Assembly (NCBI RefSeq): GCF_002204795.1
Contig: NZ_NIXO01000022.1
Span: 1 to 64,000, forward strand
Source of the DNA: Pseudomonas sp. K2I15
GTDB taxonomy: Bacteria; Pseudomonadota; Gammaproteobacteria; Pseudomonadales; Pseudomonadaceae
Length of the DNA stretch: 64,000 nucleotides
Direction of reading: 5' to 3'
Below the pieces are notes generated by a model. That model worked only from the letters and a program-made list of their open reading frames with translations, had not been told where the DNA came from and ran no database searches. The position numbers and the translations under genes are program-made. How positions within the stretch are numbered: the stretch's first letter is position 1; each line of letters begins with the position of its first letter. Below are positions 62,027 through 64,000 of the stretch, piece by piece.

Positions 62027-64000
62027 TCAAGCGCCCTGGCGCTTGTCCTCGACCTTCCACTTGCCACCGTCGTAGAACGCTTTCCAGCCGGTAGGCTTGC
62101 CTTCAACCTCGGTCTGCACGTACTGCTCCTTGGTCTTACGGCTGTAACGGATCACGGCCGGGCGACCGTCCGGGTCCTTTTTCGGCGCTTCACAGAGGAA
62201 GTGGTACTTCGGATCGATCTCGTCCTTGTGCGGCACGATCTCAATCACCAGCGGTGCACGGGTCTCGCGGTTTTTCGGGAACTGGCTGGCAGCCAGGAAC
62301 AGCCCCGAAGCGCCGTCACGCAGGATGTAAGTGTCGTTGACCTTCTCGCACTTGAGTTCAGGCATCTTCACCGGGTCCATCTTCGGCGGCGCCGCGTCAC
62401 CGCTTTTCAGCAGTTTGCGGGTGTTCTTGCAGGTCGGGTTGGTGCAACCGAAGAACTTGCCGAAACGGCCGGTCTTGAGCTGCATCTCGCTGCCACACTT
62501 GTCGCATTCCAGGCTCGGACCTTCGTAGCCCTTGATGCGGTAAGTACCTTCTTCGATCTCGTAGCCGTTGCAATCCGGGTTGTTACCGCAGATGTGCAGC
62601 TTGTGCTTCTCGTCCAGCAGGTAGGCGTCCATCGCCGTGCTGCAGATCGGGCAACGGTGCTTGCCACGCAATACCAACGACTCGGATTCACCCTCGTCAT
62701 CGGCAGCGATTTCATCGCCCGGCACCAGGTTGACGGTGGCCTTGCAGCGCTCTTTCGGCGGCAGGCTGTAACCCGAGCAACCGAGGAACACACCGGTGGA
62801 CGCCGTACGAATCTGCATCGGGCGGCCGCAGGTGAGGCACGGAATGTCCGTCATCACTGGCTGATTGGCACGCATGCCGTTCTCGGCGCTTTCCGCTACT
62901 TCGAGTTTCTTCTTGAAGTCGCCGTAGAACTCGTCGAGTACGTTTTTCCAGTCGCGTTCGCCCTGGGCCACGTCATCGAGGTTCTCTTCCATGCCGGCGG
63001 TGAAGCCGTAGTCCATCAGGTTGGAGAAGCTCTCGGACAGGCGCTCGGTCACGATGTCGCCCATCTTTTCCGAGTAGAAACGACGGTTGTGCAGCGCCAC
63101 GTAACCGCGGTCCTGGATGGTGGAAATAATCGCTGCATAGGTCGAAGGACGACCGATGCCGCGTTTTTCCATCTCCTTGACCAGGCTGGCTTCCGAATAA
63201 CGCGCCGGCGGCTTGGTGAAGTGCTGGGACGGGTCGAGCTTGATCAGCTTCAACACGTCGCCCTGGGCCATGTCAGGCAGCACGTCGTCGTCGCCCGGCT
63301 TGGCGATTTGCGGCATCACACGGGTGTAACCGTCGAACTTGAGGATACGGCCTTTGGCACGCAGCTCGAAGTCGGAAGCACCCACGCTGACGGTAGTGGA
63401 CAAGTATTGCGCCGGCAGCATCTGGCAGGCCAGGAACTGGCGCCAGATCAGCTCGTAGAGGCGCTCAGCGTCGCGCTCCATGCCGCTCAGCTTGCTTGGC
63501 TCGGTGTTGGCATCGGAGGGACGAATCGCTTCGTGAGCCTCTTGTGCGCCTTCCTTGCTGCTATAGACGTTCGGGTTCTCCGGCAGGTACTTCTTGCCGA
63601 ACTCGCTTTCAATATAAGTGCGCGCCATCGCCACCGCGTCTTGCGACAGGTTGGTGGAGTCGGTACGCATATACGTGATGTAGCCCGCTTCATACAGACG
63701 CTGGGCCATCATCATGGTCTTCTTCACCCCGAAGCCCAGGCGGTTACTCGCGGCCTGTTGCAGGGTGGAGGTGATGAACGGTGCCGACGGCTTGCTGCTG
63801 GTGGGCTTGTCTTCACGCTTGACGATGCTGTAGCTGGAAGACTTGAGCTTCTCCAGCGCGGCCATGGCCTGGGCTTCGTTGAGCGGCTTGAAGGCCTCGC
63901 CTTTCTCGCGGGCCACTTCAAAGCGCACGTTGTTGCCCTTGGCAGTGCCCAGGTCAGCGTGCACTTCCCAATATTCTTCGGGGTTGAACGCACGAATCTC
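62027..64000 (-). CDS. topA: DNA topoisomerase I, partial (N-terminal part outside the window)
   Basis: This frame runs off the right edge; 657 residues are seen, reading back to [18 protein letters not shown]. The active-site Tyr region is [17 protein letters not shown], followed by [16 protein letters not shown] and AHEAIRPSD motifs. The C-terminal part holds three zinc-finger-like topoisomerase domains: [48 protein letters not shown] and [26 protein letters not shown]. It relaxes negative supercoils behind RNA polymerase. No internal start should be taken as the real one. Confidence 0.97.
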   Translation of the reverse strand, partial: EIRAFNPEEYWEVHADLGTAKGNNVRFEVAREKGEAFKPLNEAQAMAALEKLKSSSYSIVKREDKPTSSKPSAPFITSTLQQAASNRLGFGVKKTMMMAQRLYEAGYITYMRTDSTNLSQDAVAMARTYIESEFGKKYLPENPNVYSSKEGAQEAHEAIRPSDANTEPSKLSGMERDAERLYELIWRQFLACQMLPAQYLSTTVSVGASDFELRAKGRILKFDGYTRVMPQIAKPGDDDVLPDMAQGDVLKLIKLDPSQHFTKPPARYSEASLVKEMEKRGIGRPSTYAAIISTIQDRGYVALHNRRFYSEKMGDIVTERLSESFSNLMDYGFTAGMEENLDDVAQGERDWKNVLDEFYGDFKKKLEVAESAENGMRANQPVMTDIPCLTCGRPMQIRTASTGVFLGCSGYSLPPKERCKATVNLVPGDEIAADDEGESESLVLRGKHRCPICSTAMDAYLLDEKHKLHICGNNPDCNGYEIEEGTYRIKGYEGPSLECDKCGSEMQLKTGRFGKFFGCTNPTCKNTRKLLKSGDAAPPKMDPVKMPELKCEKVNDTYILRDGASGLFLAASQFPKNRETRAPLVIEIVPHKDEIDPKYHFLCEAPKKDPDGRPAVIRYSRKTKEQYVQTEVEGKPTGWKAFYDGGKWKVEDKRQGA

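Noticed and set aside
1..64000. tRNA, rRNA, prophage, integrase or insertion-sequence genes
   Set aside because: None were seen in the reading frames or intergenic gaps; the window looks like core chromosome with small accessory parts.

Overview
The window reads as chromosomal DNA of a fluorescent Pseudomonas (P. fluorescens group), probably plant-associated. Grounds are high GC with strongly GC-ending codons, REP/REPIN palindromes between genes, and gene blocks whose order I recall from P. aeruginosa: dusA, tal, rssC, rssB, mlaA, queF, cupredoxin, copRS; lolCDE, PilZ, glpQ-type, sth; and gap-type, mfd, csiV, nagZ, psrA, lexA, sulA, topA. I see no rRNA, tRNA, prophage, insertion sequence or CRISPR array. 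The identity is inferred from memory of these families; no search was run.

Region 1 (about 79-8220) is the most distinctive. A LuxR-type solo regulator of the plant-responsive PipR/OryR/PsoR type sits between two paralogous proline-iminopeptidase-like hydrolase genes. One of these heads a six-gene, tightly coupled operon that also encodes a complete peptide-type ABC importer. Each intergenic region beside the regulator carries a 20-bp lux-box-like dyad. There is no luxI gene. Region 2 (8355-14212) is a purine acquisition cluster: an NCS2 xanthine/urate permease, a LysR regulator, a Tsx-like outer-membrane channel, and a divergent pair matching E. coli punC/punR.

Region 3 (14278-31449) holds housekeeping and accessory genes: an acetylornithine-aminotransferase paralogue, two further LysR regulators, fabV, a lipid-A-hydroxylase-like membrane protein, ppnN, a Rid protein without the catalytic Arg, a vapBC-type toxin-antitoxin pair with a long perfect operator palindrome, mqo, an MFS exporter behind a strongly folded leader, dusA and tal. 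Region 4 (31648-39260) holds the RssB/RssC partner-switching pair, mlaA, a catalytically dead phosphonatase-like protein, a DUF4404 protein, queF, a cupredoxin and copRS. An unexplained three-helix RNA-like fold lies upstream of rssB.

Region 5 (39379-48827) holds lolCDE (with a terminator-like hairpin between lolD and lolE), a PilZ protein, a glycerophosphodiesterase, sth, apbE, a chalcone-isomerase-like protein and an MHS-family carboxylate symporter. Region 6 (49016-64000) holds a long-form glyceraldehyde-3-phosphate dehydrogenase, mfd, csiV, a SWIM-SNF2 helicase, nagZ, psrA with two PsrA boxes, lexA-sulA with two SOS boxes, two small conserved proteins, and topA cut by the window end.

The REPINs fall into at least two loop families, with members in opposite orientations and some reduced to half elements.
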